A stretch of DNA of 64,000 nt from Mycolicibacterium anyangense (GCF_010731855.1 NZ_AP022620.1:2542001-2606000); one strand, 5' to 3'. Positions 1 through 8,621 are shown, counted from the stretch's first letter. Made by a program: numbers and translations. The notes: a model not told the origin generated them from the sequence alone.

Positions 1-269
1 TCTACGAGAGTGTTTTCGTGGCCGTCTACGCCGCTGGATTCACCTATCTACGGATGTCAGCACACGACGATCCGAACGGAATCTCGTTCGTGGAGCGCGG
101 AATCGACCGCTGGGCACCGCGCTGGCGTACCCCGGTGACCCTGTTGGCGGTCATCGGCTTCTGCGCAGTCTGGGCCGCGCTGGCCTACTTCCTGCCGTGG
201 AGTTGGATGTCGGTCAATCCCGATTCGCTCATCACTCCCCCGTCCTACATGCTGCCCGGGTCGTCCTGA
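1..269 (+). CDS. AveC-family (spirocyclase-like) membrane protein, C-terminal fragment
   Basis: The reading frame is open from the window edge to a TGA at 267-269, so this is the 3-prime end of a longer gene. The visible part has a polar stretch with FVERGIDRW, one membrane helix (VTLLAVIGFCAVWAALAYF) and a short tail ending in PSYMLPG. From memory, mycobacterial AveC-family proteins end with a similar helix and a PSYL-N/P-G tail, and a fuller AveC-like protein lies at 3329-4201, which supports the call. The tail faces the convergent phosphotransferase gene. The upstream portion is not visible, so the family assignment is moderate. Confidence 0.55.
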   Translation, partial: YESVFVAVYAAGFTYLRMSAHDDPNGISFVERGIDRWAPRWRTPVTLLAVIGFCAVWAALAYFLPWSWMSVNPDSLITPPSYMLPGSS

Positions 270-303
270 TGGCGGGTCAGCGGTAGGCGGGGTCGCGACG
301 ACC

Positions 304-1416
304 TTACCGATTGCCGATGAAGGTGGTGGTCTGCCCCACTGGTGCGGGCTGGTCGAGCAGCTTGGCCAGCAGCTGACTGGCGGGGTTGCTCAGCGCCATC
401 GGCGCGTCGGGCGGCAGGAAACCCGCATCGATCATCATGTGCGCTGCCCGAACCATGATGACCGAGAGCCGCAGCCCTGCGAAAACCTCGTAGTAGTCCA
501 AATTTTCGACGGTATGCCCGGTGAGCTGCTGGTAGCGGGCGACGGTCTCCTGCCGGCTCGGAAGGCCGGTGGGCATGGGCATCCCGATACCTTCGGTGTG
601 GTGCCGTTCCAGGAAGAACCACCACCCCAGATCGAGTTCCGGCGCGGCGATGGTCGTCATCTCCCAGTCGAGCACGGCTGCCGCCGAGTGGTCGGCGCCG
701 AAGATGATGTTGCCCACCCGCGCATCACCCCAGTTGAGTACGGCCGTGCCGGGTTCGGTGGGCTTGTTGTCCGCAAGCCACCCGAAGGCGTATTCGATGG
801 TCGGGTTGGGCTCGCCCGCGGCGGCCCAGGTGAAGAAGTTCCGCCAGTAGTCCAGCTGGGCCCCGAGATGGTCGCCACCGGGCGCGGGATCGAGTCCGAT
901 GAGCCCGATCGAATGCCAGTCGGCGTTGTGGATCGCAGCGATGGCCTTGATACTGTTGTCCCACATCAACGATCGCTCTTCGGGGCTCAGATCGAGCACC
1001 CACCCGCCGGCGGTGAACGGCGGATCGTCCGACGGTACTTCCCCGTCCACCCGCTCCATCACGACGAACGGTGAGCCGAACACGGCCGGGTCGTCTTCGA
1101 AGAACAGCACACGGGGCACCGGAACCGCGGTGTGCTGCCCCAGCGCCTGTAGCACCTTCGCTTCCTTGCCCAGGTCGTAGGTCGGGAAGACCCCTTCCCC
1201 GCTGGGAGCGACCCGGGCGACAAGGCGTTCAGTGACCTGCTCTCCACCCTTGGTCATCTCGACGTCGAACAGGACTGTCTCATTGGACATTCCCGCGGAT
1301 TGCGGGATGACCAGATTGGCGACCGCGATGTTGTCGACATCGTCGAGCTTCGCCGCCAGCCAGGTGTTGAGCCTGGCCTCGATGATGTCGGTGTCGATGG
1401 TGTTCTTCAGTGCCAC
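304..1416 (-). CDS. Phosphotransferase (APH/ACAD10-like kinase family)
   Basis: 370-residue protein of the aminoglycoside phosphotransferase/choline-kinase-like fold. The catalytic loop reads NWGDARVGNIIFG and is followed by the metal-binding segment VLDWEMTTIAAPELDLGWW. The N-terminal lobe contains SAGMSNETVLFDV in place of a glycine loop, typical of mycobacterial ACAD10-like kinases. The start is GTG with a GAGGAG ribosome site about 7 nt upstream. It sits 24 nt after the DUF7064/7065-like gene, so the two form an operon. These kinases usually act on small hydroxylated molecules or CoA-linked metabolites rather than antibiotics; the substrate here is unknown. A paralogue lies at 52675-53748. 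Confidence 0.85.
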   Translation of the reverse strand: MALKNTIDTDIIEARLNTWLAAKLDDVDNIAVANLVIPQSAGMSNETVLFDVEMTKGGEQVTERLVARVAPSGEGVFPTYDLGKEAKVLQALGQHTAVPVPRVLFFEDDPAVFGSPFVVMERVDGEVPSDDPPFTAGGWVLDLSPEERSLMWDNSIKAIAAIHNADWHSIGLIGLDPAPGGDHLGAQLDYWRNFFTWAAAGEPNPTIEYAFGWLADNKPTEPGTAVLNWGDARVGNIIFGADHSAAAVLDWEMTTIAAPELDLGWWFFLERHHTEGIGMPMPTGLPSRQETVARYQQLTGHTVENLDYYEVFAGLRLSVIMVRAAHMMIDAGFLPPDAPMALSNPASQLLAKLLDQPAPVGQTTTFIGNR

Positions 1417-1440
1417 AGAAATTCTCCTCGGTGAGAGCGA

Positions 1441-2487
1441 TCAGGACGTAACGCTGTGCAGGGCGCGGCCGTGCATGGCCCGCTGATAGGTGTCGAACCA
1501 GATCTCCTGGTAGGTGGAAAAGGAGGTGCGCCCCTGTTCGTCCTCCCACCGGTAGACGCTGTCGCGGAAGGCGACGTTGGGCCAGGCCGGGATGGCGGCG
1601 CTCGCGATGGCGTGACCTCGGAAGCGGTAGGTCTCACCGGTCTCGTCCTCGGCGGTGATGTCCTGCTCCATCGCCATGTGGAGCTTGGGGTGGTAGGCCA
1701 GCACGTTTCGGCGCACCGATGTCACCGCACGCGTCTGGTCGCCACGCTGGATCCACGCGAAATGATGCGACGGCCGGTCCCCGACCTCGTAGAGGCCCTG
1801 CCACGCCGGGTCGGTGTCGCTGGCCTCGAAACTGATCTGGTTGAAGATCAGATCTGGGCCGAAGTACATCGGCGACCAGCCGACCGGCGGGCTCTGAACG
1901 GCACCACGCTTTTCCACCCGGACCTGGCGCCAGGAGCGGTCGCGGGGCGCGTAGCAGTCGATGGCGTGCCGTACACCGTCGAGGTGCAGCTCGCCCGTCA
2001 TCCGCATGAATTGCTCGGTGCCGCCGGGATTGCCGGTCGACTCGTGGTGCGTGTCTTCTCCCGGCATGACATGGCCGCGGGCAAGAAGCGGGGTCACCGC
2101 GTCGGCGAGCACGTCGAAGGACATCCGGGCGTCGGTGGCCCGATACGTCAGCCGCGCCGTCTTACCCGGCTCCAGGAATTCGATGCTCAGTCCGTTGTCG
2201 GTGGTGATGCGCGCCCCATCGACAGTCGGCCACGGCATGGTGATCTCGTAGTCGAGGTATGCCATGTCGGTGAGTTCGACGTTGTCGTTGCCTTGAAAAA
2301 CACAGACGCCACCCTGCGCAAGCGGGAAGGCGGGTTGATACCGGATGTAGATGAACGCGCCGATGGCCGCCTCGGGTATCGAGAAACCGAAGTAGTGCGT
2401 GTGGATCATGTGCGGATCCCAGGTCTCACCGGCCTGCGGCAGTGGCAGGAGTAGATCGGTGCTTCCCGGATGAGTGCGAATCGACAT
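1441..2487 (-). CDS. Conserved protein, probable DUF7064/DUF7065 (AttH/CrtC-like beta fold)
   Basis: 348-residue soluble protein starting at ATG (MSIRTHPGS). It is rich in aromatic and beta-strand-like segments, with WDPHMIHTHYFGFSIPE near the N terminus, CYAPRDRSWRQVRVEK in the middle and YRFRGHAIASAAIP towards the end. This two-module layout resembles the mycobacterial DUF7065-DUF7064 proteins, which have been compared with lipocalin-like hydroxysteroid/carotenoid hydratase folds; the assignment is from memory. It is the first gene of an operon with the phosphotransferase and is divergent from a TetR gene, with a palindromic operator candidate at 2621-2634 between them. Function unknown; a lipid- or terpenoid-modifying role is inference. 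Confidence 0.6.
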   Translation of the reverse strand: MSIRTHPGSTDLLLPLPQAGETWDPHMIHTHYFGFSIPEAAIGAFIYIRYQPAFPLAQGGVCVFQGNDNVELTDMAYLDYEITMPWPTVDGARITTDNGLSIEFLEPGKTARLTYRATDARMSFDVLADAVTPLLARGHVMPGEDTHHESTGNPGGTEQFMRMTGELHLDGVRHAIDCYAPRDRSWRQVRVEKRGAVQSPPVGWSPMYFGPDLIFNQISFEASDTDPAWQGLYEVGDRPSHHFAWIQRGDQTRAVTSVRRNVLAYHPKLHMAMEQDITAEDETGETYRFRGHAIASAAIPAWPNVAFRDSVYRWEDEQGRTSFSTYQEIWFDTYQRAMHGRALHSVTS

Positions 2488-2620
2488 GGTGGACAGCCTC
2501 TTTCGATGTTGGCGAAGGCTGGGTTCGCTGGCTAATGCGCGCGACGCACAGCATCTGCTGTGACCCAGGTCATGCATTCGGTCGCACAACTGTAGCTTTT
2601 CACGACTGGTCAATCAAGAC

Positions 2621-2634
2621 TGAATATCTATTCA
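2621..2634. promoter_or_regulatory. Palindromic operator candidate TGAATATCTATTCA
   Basis: Perfect inverted repeat with arms TGAAT and ATTCA around a 4-nt centre. It lies 18 nt upstream of the GTG start of the TetR gene and 134 nt upstream of the divergent 2487 start. The same arms recur at 4307-4320 and 12557-12570, with weaker forms at 6840 and 6965. Most likely it binds one of the two local TetR proteins. Confidence 0.65.
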
Positions 2635-2651
2635 TAAGCGATGATGTACCA

Positions 2652-3290
2652 GTGAGTCCCGAGACCCCGAAGGCGGCCCTTACCCGCACGGAGCGCCAAC
2701 AGTCACGCACCCGGCGGCTGGTCATGGACGCCGGTCGAGAGCTGATCGCAGCCAAGGGCCTGAACGGATTGCGCGTCCAGGACGTCACCGAGCGAGCCGA
2801 CATCGCCCTGGGGTCGTTCTACAACTACTTCGCCTCGAAAGACGCACTTGTAGAAGCGGTCATCAGCGAGACGCTCTCGGCGGTCGCCGAGGCGACGGTG
2901 ACCGATCTCGACAACGCAACCGATCCTGCCGAAGTGGTGGCCACTGCCTGCCTGAAAGTCGTCGGACTCGCCCGTAGCGAGCCAGAACTCGCCCGGCTGA
3001 CTGTCAACATCGCTCACTCTGAAGCACTGTTCAGCGAGGCGATCCACCCGCACGCACGATTCGCCGTCGAGCGCGGCGTCGCCTCAGGGCGATTCGTCGT
3101 TGCGAATCTCGAGGTGCTCCTGACCTTGGTCATCGGCGGCGCGTTCGCGCTGATGCGGGAGATCCTCGACGGAAAGCACGGCGCCTACGCCGAAGTCGAC
3201 TTCGCCCGGCACATCCTGGCATCACTGGGAATTCGCCCGGAAGAAGCGCTGGTGATCGCCAACCACATCAAACAGTCCATCAGCAGCTGA
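2652..3290 (+). CDS. TetR/AcrR family transcriptional regulator
   Basis: 212-residue TetR protein using a GTG start (VSPETPKAALTRTERQ); the frame is open further upstream but that part overlaps the operator and is not TetR-like. The N-terminal helix-turn-helix spans about residues 18-64, with RELIAAKGLNGLRVQDVTE followed by the recognition segment LGSFYNYFASKDALVEAV. The C-terminal ligand-binding domain is hydrophobic and includes FALMREILDG. It is divergent from the DUF7064/7065-phosphotransferase operon. It is a close relative of the second TetR at 4394-5068 (both have F-Y-x-YF-x-x-KDA-V-EAV), and both sit next to the same palindrome. The ligand is unknown. Confidence 0.9.
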   Translation: MSPETPKAALTRTERQQSRTRRLVMDAGRELIAAKGLNGLRVQDVTERADIALGSFYNYFASKDALVEAVISETLSAVAEATVTDLDNATDPAEVVATACLKVVGLARSEPELARLTVNIAHSEALFSEAIHPHARFAVERGVASGRFVVANLEVLLTLVIGGAFALMREILDGKHGAYAEVDFARHILASLGIRPEEALVIANHIKQSISS

Positions 3291-3328
3291 GCCTCGCGCA
3301 ACCCGACGGACGCCAGCGCACCCTTCGG

Positions 3329-4201
3329 CTACCTGGCCGCGCCTACCGGGGAAGCCGGCACGTTCTCCCCGACGCCGAACACCGCAGCTTTGAGCAGCCC
3401 TGCCTTGGTCTTGATGAACACCTGGTCATCCGGCCGGGACACCACGAAGGACAGGATCCACACCGCGGTCAGGGCAAGGCCGAGAGTCACCAACCAGGCG
3501 ACGTGACTGACCACCAGCGGTGCATTGAGGTTCAGCGCGGTCCACACCGGCCAGGCCGTGGCACCGTTGGCGATGCCGTCCGACATCGGAATGAACGCAA
3601 TCACCAGAGCCAGGCGCCAGCCCGGCAGATGGGGCGCAAGTCGATAGATCAACGCTCCGGCGGTCATTGGCATCACTGGGTTGACGCAGACCCACCACAG
3701 CGGGAGTCCCCAGAAGTTCAGCGGCTGAGGGCCGTAGTACTCATAGGCGCCCATCAGAACGCCCGGGCTCTCCAGAAAGATGTTGATGAACACGTCGATC
3801 AGATACACCTGGAATAGCCCCTTGCGCGTCACACCGGTGGAGTAGATCCGGTAGGCGAGGTAGGCCAATCCGCCGACGTACCAGATGTAGACGAAGTTGA
3901 TGAACAGCGGAAAATCCCGCCCCATCGACGAGAACGTGGTGATCGTGGCGTTCTGCCGGATATAGCAGAGCCCCAGCGTGTCCACGATCGGCTCGAACAG
4001 GCACGCGATTCCGCCACCGATGAGGCAGTAGGCCAACAGTGGGCCACGACCGGTGAGTAGGTGCCGAATGGCGAAGACCACGCCGACGAGCACCGGCAGC
4101 CCCAGGAACACCGTGAAGATCATCTCCGGGACGAACGGCATGGGGGTTTTCGGGTGAGCCGGAATCGGCGGCGCCGCAAAGAAGATCTCGTGCAAGGTCA
4201 T
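3329..4201 (-). CDS. AveC-family (spirocyclase-like) integral membrane protein
   Basis: 290-residue polytopic membrane protein (MTLHEIFFAAPPIP start) with about seven hydrophobic helices. Conserved-looking polar motifs inside or between helices include GGGIACLFEPIVDTLGLC, FINFVYIWYVGG and INIFLESPGVLMGAYEYYG. This pattern matches the AveC family, whose founding member in Streptomyces avermitilis shapes the spiroketal of avermectin; most mycobacterial members are uncharacterised. The start is fixed by AAGGAG 6 nt before the ATG; the in-frame extension upstream runs through the operator region and looks non-coding. It is divergent from the second TetR, with a perfect palindrome at 4307-4320 between them, and is probably repressed by it. 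Confidence 0.75.
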   Translation of the reverse strand: MTLHEIFFAAPPIPAHPKTPMPFVPEMIFTVFLGLPVLVGVVFAIRHLLTGRGPLLAYCLIGGGIACLFEPIVDTLGLCYIRQNATITTFSSMGRDFPLFINFVYIWYVGGLAYLAYRIYSTGVTRKGLFQVYLIDVFINIFLESPGVLMGAYEYYGPQPLNFWGLPLWWVCVNPVMPMTAGALIYRLAPHLPGWRLALVIAFIPMSDGIANGATAWPVWTALNLNAPLVVSHVAWLVTLGLALTAVWILSFVVSRPDDQVFIKTKAGLLKAAVFGVGENVPASPVGAAR

Positions 4202-4305
4202 ACGGACTCCTTGATTGGCATCCCTGGCATTGCTGCAGGGCGGGCAGAGAGCTGCGAGGTGATCGTTGCTCCGCACCATACCTCCGTCTGATCTTTCGAT
4301 CAATA

Positions 4306-4321
4306 ATGAATTTGTATTCAT
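4306..4321. promoter_or_regulatory. Palindromic operator candidate ATGAATTTGTATTCAT
   Basis: Inverted repeat with 6-bp arms around TTGT; the core TGAAT-N4-ATTCA matches the sites at 2621 and 12557. It lies between the divergent AveC-like gene (start 4201) and the TetR gene (start about 4394). This is the usual position for an autoregulating TetR repressor that also controls its divergent neighbour. Confidence 0.65.
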
Positions 4322-4393
4322 ACGGTGATCCGGTCCGGTGTACGAGCGGCGAATCCCGCAGGCAGAGAAGCCATCGACCGAGCCGGCGGCCCC

Positions 4394-5068
4394 ATGTGCG
4401 ACCATTGGCCGGTGACCGCAGAAGCAGCAGGCGGCGGACGCCGCGAGCGCCGCAAGGCCAGAGCTCGCCAGCGCCTCATGGACGCCACCCGCGAGTTGAT
4501 CGCCGAGAGCGGCGTCGCCGGACTGCGAATCAGCGATATCACCGAGCGCGCGGATCTCGGGTTCGGGACCTTCTACACCTATTTCGAGACCAAGGACGCC
4601 GTGGTCGAAGCGGTTGTCGCCGAGACCCTTGCCGAGCTCGTCCGGTCGATCGGCACCGCCGCCGTCACCTCCGAAGACCCGGCCGAGGCCGCAGCAAGCT
4701 CGTTTCGCCGCTTTCTTCGTTTCGCCCACGAACAGCCCGACCTGACCCGGGTGCTCGTCGAACTCGACCGAACAGAGCCGATATTCGAGACATCCGTTCG
4801 CCCGTGGGCTCGTCAGGCAATCGAACGTGGCTGCGCAGCAGGGCAATTCACGATCGCGGACACCGAGCTAGCTCTGGTGACGGTGGCATCCAGCGCACTT
4901 GGTGTCATCCGGGCCATGCTGGCCGGAGTGGTAGCGGCCGGACCGGAAACCGAAAGCCGGGGCGCAGAGATGATGCTACGCGCGTTCGGCGTCGATGCCG
5001 AAGCCGCTCACCGGATTGCCCACATCGAGCTGACGACCGACGAATCGGTCTCCGCGCCGACGCGCTGA
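4394..5068 (+). CDS. TetR/AcrR family transcriptional regulator
   Basis: About 224 residues from ATG 4394 (alternatives GTG 4412 or GTG 4325; none has a strong ribosome site). A basic N terminus (RRERRKARARQRLMDATREL) leads into the helix-turn-helix, with LRISDITERADLGFGTFYTYF followed by KDAVVEAVVAETLAEL. The C-terminal half contains DLTRVLVELDRTEPIFE, a dimer/ligand-domain pattern. It is a paralogue of the TetR at 2652-3290 and is divergent from the AveC-like gene. The next gene downstream is convergent and ends only 7 nt away. It probably recognises TGAAT-N4-ATTCA. Confidence 0.88.
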   Translation: MCDHWPVTAEAAGGGRRERRKARARQRLMDATRELIAESGVAGLRISDITERADLGFGTFYTYFETKDAVVEAVVAETLAELVRSIGTAAVTSEDPAEAAASSFRRFLRFAHEQPDLTRVLVELDRTEPIFETSVRPWARQAIERGCAAGQFTIADTELALVTVASSALGVIRAMLAGVVAAGPETESRGAEMMLRAFGVDAEAAHRIAHIELTTDESVSAPTR

Positions 5069-5075
5069 TATCCGC

Positions 5076-5357
5076 TCACCACACCAGGTATGAGACCATC
5101 AGCCCGACGTAGAGTGCGGCGAAGTAGAGATCGAACGCCGCCCTGAGTAGTGGCGGCGCCGCCCGCAACTCCATGAAGTCCGAGCCGATGAACCGGGCCT
5201 TCAGACACGCGATGGCCAAAACTGTTGCGGTCACAGCAGTGTGGGGCAGGCTGTGCTCCACGCCGATCCCCCAGGTCAGGATTGCCAACCCGACCATCAG
5301 TGCCCACACCATCAGTCCCCGGCGAGGCACGTACTTGACGCCCACCATGATGCTCAT
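5076..5357 (-). CDS. Cytochrome c oxidase subunit IV-like small membrane protein
   Basis: 93-residue protein with three predicted membrane helices (LMVWALMVGLAILTWGIGV, TAVTATVLAIACLKARFIG and AAFDLYFAALYVGLMVSYL). Size, helix count and the LKARFIGSDFMELR motif match the prokaryotic COX4/CtaF/NorF-like family that accompanies subunit III of heme-copper oxidases. The ATG overlaps the stop codon of the subunit III gene (ATGA), implying translational coupling. It is the last gene of a three-gene operon. No catalytic subunit I or copper subunit II is present nearby. Confidence 0.75.
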   Translation of the reverse strand: MSIMVGVKYVPRRGLMVWALMVGLAILTWGIGVEHSLPHTAVTATVLAIACLKARFIGSDFMELRAAPPLLRAAFDLYFAALYVGLMVSYLVW

Positions 5358-5962
5358 ACGTGCACCGCGTAGAACAAGGCGAACAGGACGACCCAGAGCA
5401 GATCGACCAGGTGCCAGAACACCGCCCCGCTCTCGACCACCTGGCGGTCGCGGATATCGGGAGTCGGTCTCCGGACGACGGCGCGCAGGTACAGCAACAG
5501 GGCCAGACCGATGACCACATGCACCAGATGGACTCCGGTGAACGTGTAGTACAGCCCGAAGAATGCACTGGTGTTCGGGACCAGGGATTGGGAGATCTTG
5601 ATTCCGTATTCGACCGACTTGAGCACGACGAATCCTGCGCCACAACCGAAGGCCACGATCAGGGCCCGGTCGGCGGCGCGGCGGTCACCGGCGCGATAGG
5701 CACCAACACCCTGAACGACGGCCAACGAGGCGCTCAGGAGCACGACCGTGTTGACCACGCCGATACCGCGGCTCATCGCCGCCAGTCCGTCGGCGAACGC
5801 CTCGGGGAACCGCCCCCGGTAGTACATGTAGGTGATGAACAGCGCCCCGAAGGCCAGCAGGTCACCGAAGATGACGAACCAGATGCCCGGCTCACCCGGG
5901 ACCCGATACCGAACCGGCCGGTCGGCGCGCGCCGACTCTCTCATCGTCGAGCTGGTCATCAC
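5354..5962 (-). CDS. Heme-copper oxidase subunit III family protein (CtaE/NorE-like)
   Basis: 202-residue membrane protein with five hydrophobic helices, the size of NorE/CoxIII short forms. Diagnostic segments are PGEPGIWFVIFGDLLAFG at the first helix, FFGLYYTFTGVHLVHVVIG in the middle and FWHLVDLLWVVLFALFYAV at the C terminus. Subunit III stabilises proton uptake in oxidases; NorE-like proteins are accessory to nitric-oxide reductase. It overlaps both neighbours by 4 nt (membrane protein upstream, subunit IV-like downstream). No subunit I/II or nitric-oxide reductase gene is in the window, so it either serves a remote oxidase or has been recruited by this locus. Confidence 0.85.
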   Translation of the reverse strand: MMTSSTMRESARADRPVRYRVPGEPGIWFVIFGDLLAFGALFITYMYYRGRFPEAFADGLAAMSRGIGVVNTVVLLSASLAVVQGVGAYRAGDRRAADRALIVAFGCGAGFVVLKSVEYGIKISQSLVPNTSAFFGLYYTFTGVHLVHVVIGLALLLYLRAVVRRPTPDIRDRQVVESGAVFWHLVDLLWVVLFALFYAVHV

Positions 5963-6771
5963 ACACGCTCCGGTTCATGCTGTCGCGACTGCACTGTGTC
6001 GGTCCCGCCGAATCTGCGCTGCTGTTCACGCTCGAGGCGCACAGCTTTGATGGTCGCGTAGACCATGATCAGGAACCACGCACCAAACGCATTGGCCGGA
6101 ATCCAGAACGCCGCCAAACCATTCCAGGCGAACGGCCCGGTGAAGAAGTAGAACAGGACCGGGCCGGGAAGGAACAGCACCGCGCACCACAGATTCGCGT
6201 ACCCGACCCATCGCGGATAGATCGGGTCGGCCCGGCGATCCGAGAAGATGGCCACCGCCATTGCCAGGCATTGCGTGAGCCCTGGAGCGAACGGACCGAT
6301 GAATGTCGTGAAACCGAAGTCACTGAGCATCAGCGTGATGTCCGGATCACGATCGGGCCGAAAGGCCGCGACCAAGAAGATCAAACATGACACCGTCGCG
6401 ACGGCCGCGGTCACCGCGCCGCCGAACAACTGGACATTGGCCAGGATTCGAGAGGGCCCTTCGATCCGTCGCATCTGTCGAACCAGGACCGAGGTGAACG
6501 GCGCGAGGAACATGACCGCGCCCATCGTGACGATGCACCCGGTGATGATCCGGTACTGGTTGTCGACGAAGTAGGCGACCACCGCGTTGCGCGGTCTACT
6601 CGGTGACGGTGCCGGGATGAACCCGGCGATCAGCCCCCACCCCGCGAAGAACCCCACAATGAAAAGGACACCGCACCAGGCGGCGACGATCTGAATCCGA
6701 GTCCGAAGATCCCGTTCTTTGGCCAGCTCGTCCGATTCTCCGCCAGTACCCACTGGGCCGTCATCTGACAA
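5959..6771 (-). CDS. Six-helix integral membrane protein, unknown function (paralogue of 11716-12477)
   Basis: 270-residue protein with a charged N terminus and about six membrane helices. Landmarks are AWCGVLFIVGFFAGWGLIAG, the loop AIFSDRRADPIYPRWVGYAN and TGPFAWNGLAAFWIPANAFG. The gene at 11716-12477 shares the IFSDRR-P-PRW-GY-N-W and TGPFAW-G-FWIPA-FG-W-LIM patterns, so the two are clear paralogues. It is first in an operon with the subunit III and IV-like genes (ATGA overlap), suggesting a shared membrane complex. A degenerate copy of the local palindrome lies upstream at 6840-6853. Not assigned to a named family. Confidence 0.8.
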   Translation of the reverse strand: MSDDGPVGTGGESDELAKERDLRTRIQIVAAWCGVLFIVGFFAGWGLIAGFIPAPSPSRPRNAVVAYFVDNQYRIITGCIVTMGAVMFLAPFTSVLVRQMRRIEGPSRILANVQLFGGAVTAAVATVSCLIFLVAAFRPDRDPDITLMLSDFGFTTFIGPFAPGLTQCLAMAVAIFSDRRADPIYPRWVGYANLWCAVLFLPGPVLFYFFTGPFAWNGLAAFWIPANAFGAWFLIMVYATIKAVRLEREQQRRFGGTDTVQSRQHEPERV

Positions 6772-6839
6772 CGCGACTCCTCGCTCGTGGCGAACCGGAC
6801 CGACCGAGGCTAGCTGTCTGATGAACTAGAACTCAAGAG

Positions 6840-6853
6840 TGATAGTTGATTCA
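6840..6853. promoter_or_regulatory. Degenerate operator-like site TGATAGTTGATTCA
   Basis: The right arm ATTCA is perfect and the left arm TGATA matches TGAAT at three of five positions, with the same 4-nt spacing as the strong sites. It lies 69 nt upstream of the membrane protein-CoxIII-CoxIV operon. Support comes only from resemblance and position. Confidence 0.3.
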
Positions 6854-6964
6854 GCAACCGACGGCATCCGGCGGCGCGGGCGCTCCCCAACCCGTTCGGC
6901 GGTATATCCGCAGGTAATAGTGCCCGATGCCGATCTGGCGCAAAATTGATTATTAGATCGACCT

Positions 6965-6978
6965 TGATTTCCGATTCA
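6965..6978. promoter_or_regulatory. Operator-like site TGATTTCCGATTCA
   Basis: Left arm TGATT matches TGAAT at four of five positions and the right arm ATTCA is perfect, with the same 4-nt spacing. It ends 5 nt before the start codon of the flavoprotein gene, where a bound TetR protein would block initiation. Confidence 0.4.
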
Positions 6979-6983
6979 TCCTG

Positions 6984-8621
6984 ATGGACGATCCACACAT
7001 GACGTCCTCCACCTCTTCGCTCCCCCATGCACCGGCACGTGACACCGACTACGTCATCGTGGGCGCGGGCCACAACGGTCTGACGGCCGGTTGCTACCTG
7101 GCTCGCGCGGGCCATCAGGTGACCGTCCTCGACGCCTCGGACACCCTCGGCGGCATGACCACCACCAAGGCGATACTGCCGAAGGCACCCCAGCACCTCT
7201 TCAACGAAGGGGCCATCCAGGCCACTGGGATCTTCGGATTATCTGGTGTGGCAGACGAATTGGAGCTACACAAGTACGGCCTTCGGATGATCTCCGTGGA
7301 CCCCGCCCACGTCCAACTGGCTCCGGACGGCAGCTCACTGGCCATCTGGAAGGACGCCAGCAAGACCGCCGACGAACTGCGGCGGTTCTCCCCCAGCGAC
7401 GCCCGGGCATGGCTGGATCTGGCCAACGCACTGGACCCCGCGATGAAGCTCGTCGTCGCCTACATGAAGTCACACCCGCTACGGCCGTGGAACACAGAGA
7501 TGGGCAAGGCGGTGCTGCGCGCAGCCGGCCATCCCAAACAGCTCTGGTCACTTCGCCATCTGGCCACCGCCTCGCACACGGAGTTCTTGGAAGAGACCTT
7601 CGAAAGCGAACTTCCCAAGGGAGCATTGGCCGCCATGGCCGCGTTCTCCCAGATGCGCCTTGACATGACCGCCTGGGCGATGATCTATCTCGGTGTGGTC
7701 CAGCAGGTTCCGAACATGATGCCGGTAGGCGGCACCGGTTCCCTGCCGGCGGCCCTGGAGCGGTATCTCACCGCGCACGGCGGTTCGGTGCACCTCAACA
7801 CCCGGGTCAGCGAGTTCGTGGTGTCCAATGACCGGCTCACCGGTGTCCGGCTCGAGGACGGCCGGGTGATCACCCCCCGAAAGGGCGTCATCGCCACGTG
7901 CAATCCGTACATCACGCTCAACCAGCTGCTGCCCGAGGGCACGCTGGACCGAAAGCTGGCGACCCGCGCCAAGGACATCCCGCTACGCAAGACCCACGCA
8001 ACATCGCTGAAGATCAACGTCGCCCTCGACGGGCACGTCTCGATGAAGCGGCACGAGAAGTGGCGCGGCAACGATCTGGACCTGCGCAAGCACCTCGCCG
8101 CCTGGCACACCTTGGAAGAGCAGGACGCCGGATGGAACTCTCTGGTGCGAGGTGAATGGCCGGACCCGGTGCCGGTGAGTTGCTCGATGATCCCCTCGGC
8201 GGTCGATCCCTCGCAGGCACCGGACGGTGGCAGCACGTTCTACCTGTGGTCCGGCGTCATCCCCGTGACCCCGAACGAGCCGTGGGAAGACGTGCGCGAC
8301 AAGGTCGGCGACTCGGTGCTGCGGGATTGCGCCAACTACTACGAGGGCCTGGACAGCCTCGAGATCGACCGTGCCGTCCTCGGCGGCCCCGACATCGAGG
8401 AGCGATTCAACGCACCGGCGGGCAACGTCTACCACGTCGACCCGCTGATCACCCGATTCGGACCGCTCAAGCCCGCGCCGGGGCTGGGTGCATACAAGAC
8501 CCCGGTCGACGGCCTCTACCTCAGCGGCGCCGGCACCCACCCGGTCGGCGGAGTGTGTGCCCTGCCGGGCAAGTTGGCAGCACAGACCGCCATGCGCGAC
8601 GAGCAGCGCTCGAAGCGCTGA
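6984..8621 (+). CDS. FAD-dependent phytoene desaturase/carotenoid oxidoreductase-like protein
   Basis: 545-residue flavoprotein. The N-terminal dinucleotide-binding motif is DYVIVGAGHNGLTAGCYLAR followed by a second-strand acidic end (VTVLDASDTLGGMTTT). The C-terminal FAD closure motif is GLYLSGAGTHPVGGVCALPG. This architecture is the CrtI/beta-carotene ketolase (COG1233) superfamily; substrates range from carotenoids to retinoids and unknown lipids. ATG 6984 or ATG 6999 could start it. It is divergent from the membrane/CoxIII operon and convergent with the FAAL. There are no carotenoid genes nearby, so the substrate may be the lipid handled by the FAAL; that link is inference. Confidence 0.85.
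   Translation: MDDPHMTSSTSSLPHAPARDTDYVIVGAGHNGLTAGCYLARAGHQVTVLDASDTLGGMTTTKAILPKAPQHLFNEGAIQATGIFGLSGVADELELHKYGLRMISVDPAHVQLAPDGSSLAIWKDASKTADELRRFSPSDARAWLDLANALDPAMKLVVAYMKSHPLRPWNTEMGKAVLRAAGHPKQLWSLRHLATASHTEFLEETFESELPKGALAAMAAFSQMRLDMTAWAMIYLGVVQQVPNMMPVGGTGSLPAALERYLTAHGGSVHLNTRVSEFVVSNDRLTGVRLEDGRVITPRKGVIATCNPYITLNQLLPEGTLDRKLATRAKDIPLRKTHATSLKINVALDGHVSMKRHEKWRGNDLDLRKHLAAWHTLEEQDAGWNSLVRGEWPDPVPVSCSMIPSAVDPSQAPDGGSTFYLWSGVIPVTPNEPWEDVRDKVGDSVLRDCANYYEGLDSLEIDRAVLGGPDIEERFNAPAGNVYHVDPLITRFGPLKPAPGLGAYKTPVDGLYLSGAGTHPVGGVCALPGKLAAQTAMRDEQRSKR

Noticed and set aside
6810..7196. 128-residue reverse frame overlapping the flavoprotein start
   Set aside because: It overlaps the conserved FAD-binding region of the flavoprotein and has no family signal.
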